Positions 45,568 through 54,053 of a stretch of 54,053 nucleotides of DNA are shown here, one piece after another. The position numbers and the translations under genes are program-made. The DNA comes from Anaeromyxobacter sp. (GTDB lineage: Bacteria > Myxococcota > Myxococcia > Myxococcales > Anaeromyxobacteraceae), in the NCBI GenBank assembly GCA_025360965.1, contig JANYBC010000248.1, forward strand, positions 1 to 54,053, given 5' to 3'. Below the pieces are notes generated by a model. The model made no database searches and had not been told where the DNA came from. It worked only from the letters and a program-made list of their open reading frames with translations. Positions within the stretch are counted from its first letter, which is position 1. Every line of letters begins with the position of its first letter.

Positions 45568-46307
45568 TGATCCAGGTCCGCGACCTCTGGAAGTCCTTCG
45601 GCGGGAATCAGGTCCTCAAGGGGATCACGCTCTCCATCCCGCGCGGCCAGACCTACGTGGTGCTGGGCGGCTCGGGCTCGGGCAAGACGGTGTTGATGAA
45701 GCACGTCATCGGCCTCTTCCGGCCCGACCGCGGTACGGTCACCGTCAACGGCGTGCAGATCACCGGCCTGGAGGGGAAGGCGCTCACCGAGGCCCGCCGG
45801 GTCTTCGGCATGGTCTTCCAGGGGGCGGCGCTCTTCGACTCGATGACCGTCTACGACAACGTCGCCTTCCCGCTGCGCGAGCGCGGCCACTCCCCGACGC
45901 CCGAGCTGGTGCGCGAGAAGGTCCTGGCCAAGCTCAAGGTGGTCGACCTCGGCGACGAGGTGCTGGAGCGCTTCCCGGCCGAGCTCTCGGGGGGCATGCG
46001 CAAGCGGGTGGCGCTGGCACGGGCGCTGGTCTCGGACCCTCAGGTGGTCCTCTACGACGAGCCGACCACCGGCCTCGATCCCATCACCACCGACTACGTC
46101 GACGGGATGATCGTGGCCGCCAAGCAGAAGCTCGGCGTCACCTCGATGGTCATCAGCCACGACGTCGCCTCGGCCTTCAAGGTGGCCGACAGGCTGGCCG
46201 TGCTCTACGATGGACGCCTGGCTGCTGAGGGCACTCCCGCCGAGGTCAAGGCGAGCACAGACCCGTACGTGCAGCGCTACCTCTCCACCTGGTTCCAGAA
46301 GCAGTGA
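45567..46307 (+). CDS. mlaF: MlaF family ABC transporter ATPase
   Basis: A 246-residue ATPase. Walker A GGSGSGKTVLMKH, Q-loop MVFQGAALFDSMTVYDNVAFPLRE, signature [15 protein letters not shown], Walker B VVLYDEPTTGLDP and the switch His in MVISHDVAS are all present. The MK and LSGGM forms are typical of MlaF (YrbF) ATPases. It powers lipid movement by the MlaE permease and MCE protein encoded on either side. Confidence 0.95.
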   Translation: MIQVRDLWKSFGGNQVLKGITLSIPRGQTYVVLGGSGSGKTVLMKHVIGLFRPDRGTVTVNGVQITGLEGKALTEARRVFGMVFQGAALFDSMTVYDNVAFPLRERGHSPTPELVREKVLAKLKVVDLGDEVLERFPAELSGGMRKRVALARALVSDPQVVLYDEPTTGLDPITTDYVDGMIVAAKQKLGVTSMVISHDVASAFKVADRLAVLYDGRLAAEGTPAEVKASTDPYVQRYLSTWFQKQ

Positions 46308-46317
46308 GCTCCCGCCC

Positions 46318-48024
46318 GTGAAGATGCCGCACCTCAACAAGGCCCTCTCGGTGGGCGCGCTGGTGGCGGTGGCCGGCGTGGCCTTCCTGCTGGCCTTCAC
46401 CTTCTTCAAGAAGGGTGGCTACTCCGAGCGCGACAGCTACCTGGTCCACGCCTACTTCGCCGACGCCACCGGCCTGACCTGGAAGAGCCGCGCCCAGATC
46501 GCCGGCATCCAGATCGGCGAGATCGAGAAGATCGCGCTGGTGGGCCAGCGGGCCAGGCTCGATCTGCGCATCAAGAAGGGGATCGAGCTCAAGGCCAACG
46601 CCTGCTTCACCAAGGCCTTCCCCTCGGCGCTCCTGCCCGACGCCCTGCTGGAGGTCTCGCTGGGCGACGAGGGACTGCCCTCGCTCTCGTCGCTGCCGGT
46701 CGAGCAGCGCGAGGTCAAGTGCGTGCGGGAGACCGCCAGCACCCAGAAGCTGATCGAGGCCATGTCGAAGATCGCCGCTGACATCCAGGTGGTGACCGCC
46801 GATCTCAGCAAGACCGTCGGCGACCAGCGCGGCTCGATGCGGGAGATCATCGAGAACATCGCCAACCTGACCCGGCAGCTGGATCAGACCGTCTCCGAGA
46901 ACTCCGGGAAGCTGACCCGCCTGCTCGACAACGCCGAAGCCATCTCCGGCGACCTGCGCGACGTGACCGGCTCCGAGAAGGGTGGGCTCAAGGAGATCGT
47001 TCAGAACGCCGAGGTCATCTCGCGGCAGCTGCGCCAGCTCCTCGGCAGCGCCCAGGGGATCGTCGACGGGACCTCGACCTCGGCCCCGACCGGAACCGGG
47101 ACCTCGACCGGGAGCGCGGTCGCCGTCTCGAAGCCGTCGGTTGGCGCGGAGACCACCACGACCACCACCACGCCGGCCGGCACCACCACCACCACGACGG
47201 TTGCCGGCGGCGGTGGAGATGCCAGGGGGGTCAAGCAGGCCATCGAGAAGGCCAACGACAGCCTGGCCCGCCTCGACAAGCTGCTGGCCAAGCTGCAGGA
47301 GGGCGACTCGGTCGCCGGCAAGCTGCTCAACGACGAGAGGCTGGGCAACAAGGTCGGTGACGCGATCGAGACGTACAGCGCCTACGTCGACAACGTCAAC
47401 CGGATGCAGGTCGAGGTGCGGCTGCGCTCCGAGTGGCTCCTCAACCAGACCGCCGCCAAGACCTACTTCGGCATCCGGCTCGTGCCCCGGCCAGACAAGT
47501 ACTACATCTTCGAGATGGTCTCGGACCCGCGCGGGATGGACACCGTGACCACCACCACCACCAGCACCCAGGTCGGCTCGGCGCCGGCCACGCCGGACAC
47601 GGTGGTCACCACCAAGACCCACGAGCAGAAGCTCACCTTCTCCTTGCAGATGGCCAAGCGCTACGGCCCGGTCGCCCTCCGCGTGGGCATCATCGAGAGC
47701 TCTGGCGGCGTCGGCTCCGACCTGCACCTCTTCGACGACCGGCTGCAGGTCTCGGTCTCCATCTACCAGTTCAGCCGGCCCTTCCCCGGAGTCTTCCCGC
47801 GCGCCAAGGTCTTGCTCAACTACGCCTTCCTGCAGAACTTCTACGTGACCGCCGGCTCGGACGACTTCCTCAACCAGTGGCGTTCGGGCAAGTACCCGGG
47901 CGGCCCCAAGTTCTCGCTCGGCACCGACGTCTTCTTCGGCGGCGGCCTCTTCTTCACTGACGAGGACCTGAAGACGCTCTTCGGCATGGGTGCCGCCTCG
48001 GCGCTGACCCAGGCAACCAGGTGA
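46318..48024 (+). CDS. mlaD: MCE/MlaD protein with long C-terminal beta-rich domain
   Basis: A 568-residue protein (566 from ATG 46324). A single N-terminal membrane helix (LSVGALVAVAGVAFLLAFTFF) is followed by the MCE domain (VHAYFADATGLTWKSRAQIAGIQIGEIEKI, about 42-120), a helical region (about 140-250), and a Thr-rich linker encoded at about 47080-47215. More helix follows. The last 190 residues alternate in strands (VEVRLRSEWLLNQTAAKTYF, KYYIFEMVSDPRG, KLTFSLQMAKRYG) and suggest a membrane beta-barrel or large beta-sandwich. Classic MlaD is about 180 residues. This form could span from inner to outer membrane without a separate shuttle. Confidence 0.85.
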   Translation: MKMPHLNKALSVGALVAVAGVAFLLAFTFFKKGGYSERDSYLVHAYFADATGLTWKSRAQIAGIQIGEIEKIALVGQRARLDLRIKKGIELKANACFTKAFPSALLPDALLEVSLGDEGLPSLSSLPVEQREVKCVRETASTQKLIEAMSKIAADIQVVTADLSKTVGDQRGSMREIIENIANLTRQLDQTVSENSGKLTRLLDNAEAISGDLRDVTGSEKGGLKEIVQNAEVISRQLRQLLGSAQGIVDGTSTSAPTGTGTSTGSAVAVSKPSVGAETTTTTTTPAGTTTTTTVAGGGGDARGVKQAIEKANDSLARLDKLLAKLQEGDSVAGKLLNDERLGNKVGDAIETYSAYVDNVNRMQVEVRLRSEWLLNQTAAKTYFGIRLVPRPDKYYIFEMVSDPRGMDTVTTTTTSTQVGSAPATPDTVVTTKTHEQKLTFSLQMAKRYGPVALRVGIIESSGGVGSDLHLFDDRLQVSVSIYQFSRPFPGVFPRAKVLLNYAFLQNFYVTAGSDDFLNQWRSGKYPGGPKFSLGTDVFFGGGLFFTDEDLKTLFGMGAASALTQATR

Positions 48025-48031
48025 GGCTCCG

Positions 48032-48553
48032 GTGAAGGCCGGGTACAAGCTGGCGCTGGTGGGGCTGGTGGCGGTGGTGGTCGGGCAGCTGGCCGTGCAG
48101 GGTTCGGGGAAGACGTTGCGCCTCGGCGAGCCCCCTCATCCGTTCGCGCTGCAGACGGCCGACGGCACCGCGCTGGAGCTGGCGTCGCTGCGGGGCAGGG
48201 TGGTGGCGGTCAACTTCTGGGCCACCTGGTGCCCGCCCTGTTTGCGCGAGCTCCCCGAGCTGGCGGCGGCGCGCCAGCGGGACGGCGGGCGCTGCCTGGA
48301 GGTGGTGGGCGTGGCTGAGGAGTCGGCACGGGAGGACGTGGCGGCGATGGCCAGGACGCTGCCCTACCCGGTGGTGCTCGATCCGCGGGCCGGGGTGGCG
48401 GCCGCCTGGGGCGTCAGCGCCTATCCGCGGACCTTCCTGCTCGACCGCGAGGGGCGGCTGGCCCGGGTCTTCGACGGGCCGATCGACCGGGGCCAGCTCG
48501 AGGCGGCGGCGGCGCCGCTGCTCGACCCCGGGTGCCAGGGGGCGCGCCCGTGA
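48032..48553 (+). CDS. TlpA-like membrane-anchored thioredoxin
   Basis: A 173-residue periplasmic thiol oxidoreductase. An N-terminal membrane anchor (LALVGLVAVVVGQLAVQ) is followed by a thioredoxin fold with active site NFWATWCPPCLRELP and the cis-Pro loop SAYPRTFLLDREG. It is of the TlpA/ResA type, reducing periplasmic disulfides, for instance in apocytochrome c maturation, which suits the c-type heme proteins of this window. The start is GTG 48032, 7 bases after the MCE gene. The stop overlaps the yacG start. Confidence 0.9.
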   Translation: MKAGYKLALVGLVAVVVGQLAVQGSGKTLRLGEPPHPFALQTADGTALELASLRGRVVAVNFWATWCPPCLRELPELAAARQRDGGRCLEVVGVAEESAREDVAAMARTLPYPVVLDPRAGVAAAWGVSAYPRTFLLDREGRLARVFDGPIDRGQLEAAAAPLLDPGCQGARP

Positions 48554-48759
48554 GGCGCCATTGCCCCGCCTGCCGGCAGCCGGTGGGTGAACGGACCGTC
48601 AACCAGTCCTTCCCCTTCTGCTCCGAGCGCTGCCGGCTGGCCGACCTCGGGAAGTGGTTCGACGGGCAGTACCGGATCCCGGGCGAGCGGGCCGGAGACG
48701 GCGCCGCCGGGGTGGGGGGAGCCGACGACGAGGACGAAGGCGGTGGCGGCACCACCTGA
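48550..48759 (+). CDS. yacG: DNA gyrase inhibitor YacG
   Basis: A 69-residue zinc protein. The YacG zinc site CPACRQPVG plus FPFCSERCRLADLGKWFDGQYRIPGE is complete and close to consensus. The Gly/Asp-rich tail is disordered, as usual. It binds GyrB and reduces gyrase activity. The start is GTG 48550, overlapping the TlpA stop (GTGA). Confidence 0.92.
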   Translation: MRRHCPACRQPVGERTVNQSFPFCSERCRLADLGKWFDGQYRIPGERAGDGAAGVGGADDEDEGGGGTT

Positions 48760-48814
48760 CCCGGAGCCCGGCAGATTCGGCGCCGGCGCCTCGTTATGGT
48801 ATGAGCCCGCCGCG

Positions 48815-49540
48815 ATGGGCTTCGTCGACCTCCACTGCCACCTCCTCTGGGCCCTCGACGACGGCGTCGAGACCGCAGAGGAGGCTGTCGCCGCAGCCAG
48901 GCTGCTGGCCTCGCTCGGCTTCAGCGACGCCGCCCCCAGCCCCCACGCCAGCCCGGGGATGCCCTCCGGCGACCTGGCGGCCTGCGACGCGCGGCGGGCC
49001 GAGCTCACGGCGCTGCTGCTGACCGAGCAGGTGCCGCTCCGCCTCCACCCCAACGCCGAGAACAAGCTCGACGATGCCTTCTTCGGGCGGCTCGAGGTGC
49101 CGGCCCGGCGCGGCATCGGCGAGAGCCAGCGCTGGGCCCTGGTGGAGCTCCCCTTCCGCGCCGCCGTGCCCTCCCTCCCGGAGCTGGTCTTCCGGCTGCG
49201 GCGCCGCGACGTGCTCCCGCTCTTTGCCCACCCGGAGCGTTGCCAGGAGTTCGAGCGGCCCGGGCGGGCGGCCGAGGTGGTCCGGCTCGGGGGTGGCCTG
49301 CAGCTCAACGTCGGGGCCCTGGCAGGGCTCTACGGACGGCTCTCCCAGGACCTGGCGGAGCAGTTCCTCGAGGAGGGGCTCTATGCCGTGGCCGCCACCG
49401 ACCTGCACCGGGCCGACGGCGCCGAGGAGTGGATCCCGGAGGCCATGGAGCTGCTGGAGAAGCGGGGAGGGGACGGCACCCTGGAACGGCTCTTCGCCAC
49501 CAACCCCCGGCGGGTGCTGGCCGGCGAGGAGATCGCGTGA
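48815..49540 (+). CDS. CpsB/CapC-like PHP-domain phosphatase
   Basis: A 241-residue PHP-fold protein: VDLHCHLLWALDDGVET at the start, SPHASPGMPSG, LFAHPERCQEF, LNVGALAGLYG and ATDLHRAD follow the metal-binding histidine and Asp pattern of CpsB-type tyrosine phosphatases that regulate capsule export. No tyrosine kinase (Wzc/CpsD) is near, so the substrate is open. It is 55 bases downstream of yacG, and its stop overlaps the flippase-like gene by four bases. Confidence 0.85.
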   Translation: MGFVDLHCHLLWALDDGVETAEEAVAAARLLASLGFSDAAPSPHASPGMPSGDLAACDARRAELTALLLTEQVPLRLHPNAENKLDDAFFGRLEVPARRGIGESQRWALVELPFRAAVPSLPELVFRLRRRDVLPLFAHPERCQEFERPGRAAEVVRLGGGLQLNVGALAGLYGRLSQDLAEQFLEEGLYAVAATDLHRADGAEEWIPEAMELLEKRGGDGTLERLFATNPRRVLAGEEIA

Positions 49541-50631
49541 AGCGGCTGCTCCAGTCACTCGTCGGCGTCGGGGTCTCGGTCCTGGCGATCTGGCTCACCT
49601 TCCGCGGCAAGGACCTCGGCGCCATCTGGCTGGCCGTGAAGGAGGGGGACTACAGCTACCTCCCGCTCTACCTCACCACGCTCGGCGTCATCCACCTGCT
49701 GCGGACCATCCGCTGGGGGCTGCTGCTGGAGCCGATCGTCAAGGTCCCGTTCGCCCGGCTCAACGCCGTCTCGGCGGTCGGCTTCACGGCGCTGCTGATC
49801 CTGCCGTTCCGGCTCGGCGAGTTCGCCCGCCCCTATCTCATCGCCGAGCGGCCCAGGCTGCGGGTCTCGGCGGCGCTCTCCAGCGTGGTGGTGGAGCGGG
49901 TGGCCGACGGCATCTTCATGGCGCTGCTGCTGCTGGTGACGCTCTTCGCGGTCCCGGAGGGGACCCCGCACCTCGGCGAGATCCGCAAGGCCGGCTACCT
50001 CATGGCGGCGCTCTTCGGCGGCCTGCTCGGCTTCCTGGTGGTGGCCTACGTGAGCCGCGAGCTGGCGGTCCGCTGGGTGACGCGGCTGCTGACCCCCTTC
50101 TCCCCCCGCTTCGCCGCGCGCGCGGGCGGCATGCTCGACGCCTTCATCCGCGGTCTTCGGCTGATGCCGAGCAAGCGGAAGGTGGCGCTCTTCGTCGCCC
50201 TGACGGCGGTCTACTGGACGCTCAACGCCGTGGGGATGCTTCTCATGGCGCGGGCCTTCGCGCTCGACCTCCAGCTCGTCGAGGTCTTCACGATCCTCGG
50301 CGTGCTGGTGGCCGGGATCATGATCCCGGCCGGCCCGGGGATGGTCGGCACCTTCCAGCTGGCCTGCGCCTTCGGCCTCTCGCTCTTCGTGCCCGAGGCG
50401 GTGGCCAACACCCGCGGCGTGGCCTGGGCCAACGTGCTCTGGGCCACCCAGATCGGCTTCCAGTTGCTGCTCGGAGCGGTCTTCATCTTCTCGCCGCACA
50501 TCAATGTGGCGCGCATCTTCAGCTCGCCCGAGGGGACCGCCGAGGCGCTCGGCGACGAGGAGGCCGAGGCGCTCGCCAGCGAGCGCGGTGGGTCGCTGCC
50601 CGGGTCGGGGGGCCCGCCGGCCGCCGCTTGA
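49537..50631 (+). CDS. lysylphosphatidylglycerol synthase/AglD-type flippase-like membrane protein
   Basis: A 364-residue, multi-pass membrane protein of the UPF0104/AglD family (the MprF flippase-like domain without the synthase). Visible are HLLRTIRWGLLLEPI, LLILPFRLGEFARPYLIA, VVVERVADGIFMALLLL, and GIMIPAGPGMVGTFQLACAFGL. About eight helices. It probably moves a lipid-linked molecule across the inner membrane. The start is GTG 49537, coupled to the PHP phosphatase gene. The C-terminal 30 residues are charged and disordered. Confidence 0.88.
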   Translation: MKRLLQSLVGVGVSVLAIWLTFRGKDLGAIWLAVKEGDYSYLPLYLTTLGVIHLLRTIRWGLLLEPIVKVPFARLNAVSAVGFTALLILPFRLGEFARPYLIAERPRLRVSAALSSVVVERVADGIFMALLLLVTLFAVPEGTPHLGEIRKAGYLMAALFGGLLGFLVVAYVSRELAVRWVTRLLTPFSPRFAARAGGMLDAFIRGLRLMPSKRKVALFVALTAVYWTLNAVGMLLMARAFALDLQLVEVFTILGVLVAGIMIPAGPGMVGTFQLACAFGLSLFVPEAVANTRGVAWANVLWATQIGFQLLLGAVFIFSPHINVARIFSSPEGTAEALGDEEAEALASERGGSLPGSGGPPAAA

Positions 50632-50694
50632 CGGCCCCGGCGTGGGGGCCCTATAACCCCGCGTCCTTGCGGCGGTTGCTCGCGAGACCACTTC

Positions 50695-50771
50695 GGTGAG
50701 GTAGCTCAGTCGGCTAGAGCGGGGGTCTCATAATCCCCAGGTCGGGAGTTCGATTCTCCCCCTCACCACCA
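50695..50771 (+). tRNA. tRNA-Met (anticodon CAT)
   Basis: A 77-base tRNA with encoded CCA. Acceptor pairs GGTGAGG and CCTCACC, discriminator A, D arm with AGCTCAGTCGGCTAGAGC, anticodon loop CTCATAA with CAT at 50729-50731, and T arm GGGAGTTCGATTCTCCC. The closing pair below the loop is T-T. It lacks the initiator-tRNA G-C triplet pattern, so elongator Met is most likely; a lysidine-modified Ile tRNA cannot be ruled out. Confidence 0.95.
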
Positions 50772-50793
50772 GACACGCAGCCCCGACGTAAAG

Positions 50794-50823
50794 CGGCCCG
50801 CTGACCTTGAGGTCGGCGGGCCG
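50794..50823 (+). terminator. strong GC hairpin after tRNA-Met
   Basis: A 13-base stem (CGGCCCGCTGACC, 50794-50806, with GGTCGGCGGGCCG, 50811-50823, one G-T pair) closes a TTGA loop, 22 bases after the tRNA. Only short T content follows. It is a likely terminator in the 187-base gap before modB; nothing else is evident there. Confidence 0.55.
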
Positions 50824-50958
50824 TCGCATGTCTGCGGCGCAGCGACCCGGGGTGGCAACGGCCACCAGTTCGTGATCTTCCACGCCGACTGAGCCGGCCG
50901 GTCGAGAAGGGGCGAGCCAGCGAGCCGGGATCCGGGTACGGTCCTCCAGACCAGGTCC

Positions 50959-51633
50959 ATGGACGCCACAGCCCTCATCCTCTCGGTCGAGCTGGCCGCC
51001 CTCACCACGCTGATCCTCCTGCTGCTCGGCCTGCCGCTGGCCGCCTGGCTGGCCGGCAGCCGCTGGCGCTACCGCTTCCTGGTCGAGGCGGTGGTGGCGC
51101 TCCCGCTGGTCCTGCCGCCCACGGTGCTCGGCTTCTATCTGCTCACCGGGCTCGGGCCGCACAGCCCGGCCGGGCGGCTCTTCGAGGCGGTGGCCGGCCA
51201 CCCGTTCCCGTTCTCCTTCACCGGCCTCCTGCTCGCCTCGGTGCTCTACAGCCTCCCCTTCGCCGTCCAGCCGTTCGCCGGCGCGCTGGCCGGCGTCGAC
51301 CGCAGCCTCGTCGAGGCCTCGCACACGCTCGGGGTCTCGCGACTCGGCACCTTCTTCCGCATCACCCTCCCGCTCGCTTGGCCGGGGGTGCTGGCCGGCG
51401 CGGTGCTCGCCTTCGCCCACACCCTCGGCGAGTTCGGCGTGGTGCTGATGGTGGGCGGCAACATCCCCGGGCGCACCCGCACGCTCTCGGTCGCCATCTT
51501 CGACCACGTCGAGGCGCTGGAGTACGGCGCCGCCCACCGCACCGCCGCGCTGCTGCTGGTCACCTCCTTTGCCGTGCTGGCGCTGGTCTACGCCCTGCAG
51601 CGCCGGCCCTTCTTCCGATGGAACGAGCGCTGA
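50959..51633 (+). CDS. modB: molybdate ABC transporter permease ModB
   Basis: A 224-residue permease. Five or six helices with the family stretches VVALPLVLPPTVLGFYLL, SFTGLLLASVLYSLPFAVQPF and the EAA-like loop EASHTLGVSRLGTFFRITLPLAWPGVLAG, followed by AHTLGEFGVVLMVGGNIPGRTRTLSVAIFD. This pattern is specific for ModB. No modA binding-protein gene is next to it. It overlaps modC by 16 bases. Confidence 0.95.
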   Translation: MDATALILSVELAALTTLILLLLGLPLAAWLAGSRWRYRFLVEAVVALPLVLPPTVLGFYLLTGLGPHSPAGRLFEAVAGHPFPFSFTGLLLASVLYSLPFAVQPFAGALAGVDRSLVEASHTLGVSRLGTFFRITLPLAWPGVLAGAVLAFAHTLGEFGVVLMVGGNIPGRTRTLSVAIFDHVEALEYGAAHRTAALLLVTSFAVLALVYALQRRPFFRWNER

Positions 51634-52718
51634 GCTTCGAGATCGTCCGCCGCTTCCCCGGCGGCCCGGCGGTGGCGGCCCGCGCCAGCTGGCCGCTCGA
51701 CGGCCCGCCGGTGACCGTGCTCTTCGGCCCCTCCGGCTCCGGCAAGACCACCGTGCTGCGGGCGCTGGCCGGCCTGGATCGCCCCGAGGCCGGATCGATC
51801 GACTTCGGCGGTGAACGCTGGTTCGACGCCGGAGAGGGGATCGACCTCCCGCCGCAGCTCCGCGGCGTCGGCTTGCTCTTCCAGGAGTACGCGCTCTTCC
51901 CGCACCTCTCGGTGGCGGCCAACCTCGCCTACGGGCTCCACCGCCTCCCGCGCGGAGAGCGGGAGGGGCGGGTGGCCGAGCTGGCCGGGCGGTTCGAGCT
52001 GGGCGGGCTGCTGTCGCGGCGGCCGGCGCAGCTCTCGGGAGGGCAGAAGCAGCGGGTGGCGCTGGCCCGGGCGCTGGCGCCGCGGCCGAGGCTGCTGCTG
52101 CTCGACGAGCCGCTCTCCGCGCTCGACGCCCCGACCCGCGAGGCGTTGCGCGGCGAGCTGCGCCACCTGCTGGAGCGGGCCGGGGTTCCGGCCATCGTGG
52201 TGACGCACGATCGCGTCGAGGCCCTTGCGCTCGGCGACCGGCTGGCGGTGCTGGTCGACGGGACCATCCGGCAGGTCGGTCCGGTCCACCAGCTCTTCTC
52301 GGCCCCGGCCGACGTGGAGGTGGCGCGCGCCGTCGGCACCGAGAACGTCTTCCCGGTCCGCCTGGTTCGGAGCGAGGACGGGCTGGTGGTGGTGAGGGCG
52401 GAGGGGGCGGGCGGCGCCGAGTTGGTGGCGGTCGACCCGGGCGGGCTCGAGGACCGGGCCTACGCCTGCATCCGGGCCGAGGCGGTGCTGCTGGAGCCGG
52501 ACGGCGGCCACGCCTCGTCGGCGCAGAACCGGCTGGCGGGGGTGATCGCCTCGCGCCGCGACGAGGGGCCGCTCTCGCGGATCACCGTGGCCTGCGGCCT
52601 TGAGCTGGTGGCGCTGGTGACGCGGGCCAGCGCCGAGCGGCTCGGGCTGTCGCCGGGCCTCCGGGTGGTGGCGGTGGTCAAGGCGCCGGCGGTCCGTATC
52701 GTGCCGCGCACCACCTGA
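51618..52718 (+). CDS. modC: molybdate ABC transporter ATPase ModC
   Basis: A 366-residue ATPase. Walker [17 protein letters not shown]-loop [22 protein letters not shown], signature [15 protein letters not shown], Walker [13 protein letters not shown] and switch [12 protein letters not shown]. The C-terminal 110 residues form a TOBE/Mop-type domain that binds molybdate in ModC. Paired with ModB; the binding protein must lie elsewhere. With mobB this points to molybdoenzymes in the host. Confidence 0.95.
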   Translation: MERALSFEIVRRFPGGPAVAARASWPLDGPPVTVLFGPSGSGKTTVLRALAGLDRPEAGSIDFGGERWFDAGEGIDLPPQLRGVGLLFQEYALFPHLSVAANLAYGLHRLPRGEREGRVAELAGRFELGGLLSRRPAQLSGGQKQRVALARALAPRPRLLLLDEPLSALDAPTREALRGELRHLLERAGVPAIVVTHDRVEALALGDRLAVLVDGTIRQVGPVHQLFSAPADVEVARAVGTENVFPVRLVRSEDGLVVVRAEGAGGAELVAVDPGGLEDRAYACIRAEAVLLEPDGGHASSAQNRLAGVIASRRDEGPLSRITVACGLELVALVTRASAERLGLSPGLRVVAVVKAPAVRIVPRTT

Positions 52719-52827
52719 GGCGTCGCGTCCCCTGACGCTCCACGTCATGGCCGGCCGCGCCGGGCGGTGGCGGCGGTATCGCCTCTCCCCCCTTCCGTTT
52801 TACCTCCCGAGCGGTTACTGGATCGCC

Positions 52828-54053
<1,226 letters not shown>

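Noticed and set aside
47140-47215. Possible microsatellite or contingency repeat (ACC-rich tract in the MCE gene)
   Set aside because: Codons encode a Thr-rich linker with imperfect repeats and mixed codons; no long perfect repeat able to slip.
50695-50823. tRNA-Met as an integration site of a mobile element
   Set aside because: No integrase, no direct repeat of the tRNA 3' end, and no change in composition in the following genes.
50763-51008. Minus-strand open frame over the tRNA-modB gap
   Set aside because: No ribosome site, crosses the terminator hairpin, and composition is not protein-like.

Overview
This is a dense, very GC-rich bacterial window with short intergenic gaps, many GTG starts and stop/start overlaps. 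The gene content points to a delta-proteobacterium-like Myxococcota, probably close to the Anaeromyxobacteraceae. That content includes sigma-54 response regulators, heme-motif and globin-coupled histidine kinases, a cytochrome c7/NrfD module, selenocysteine tRNA, MCE/Mla transport and a B12 mutase. The taxonomic call is inference from content; no rRNA is present.

Layout. 1-1784 (-) is a monomeric NADP isocitrate dehydrogenase with an in-frame amber codon near the left edge. 2055-4953 (+) pairs a PstS-like binding protein with a hybrid histidine kinase. 4940-7300 holds an SDR, a CPBP membrane protein and two small genes, one with an apparent frameshift. 7443-17082 is the most interesting block. 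Two related histidine kinases with periplasmic CXXCH and CX4CH motifs flank a redox operon on the minus strand: a Cys-rich small protein, a Tat-exported four-cluster ferredoxin, an NrfD membrane subunit, two membrane-anchored GcvH-like proteins without the lipoyl lysine, and a triheme c7. Upstream, a second operon encodes heme-motif kinase, archaemetzincin and sigma-54 activator. A good -24/-12 sigma-54 promoter (13310-13324) sits at the start of the redox operon and a large dyad lies about 100-150 bp upstream of it, so the activator next door probably switches the redox operon on.

17328-26923 contains a HEAT-repeat/HD-domain gene pair, a DksA-type zinc finger, a TatD-linked radical SAM protein, a second sigma-54 regulator, a globin-kinase/double-receiver/receiver-kinase operon, TatA and a Crp/Fnr regulator. 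27110-38857 is metabolic: MobB, a MetX-homoserine dehydrogenase fusion, SEC-C methionine aminopeptidase, PepN-type aminopeptidase, EcsC, threonine breakdown (kbl-tdh), arginine decarboxylase and dodecin. A selenocysteine tRNA (38871-38969, -) follows.

39027-54053 carries a HAD purine 5'-nucleotidase, a zinc ribbon protein, an M16 protease pair, a pseudouridine synthase, an Mla-type lipid transport operon whose MCE protein has a long C-terminal beta-rich domain, TlpA, YacG, a CpsB-like PHP phosphatase, a flippase-like protein, tRNA-Met, modBC and the start of an isobutyryl-CoA-mutase-like gene cut by the right edge. No gap exceeds 300 bases, and I saw no IS element, CRISPR array, phage gene or replication origin.
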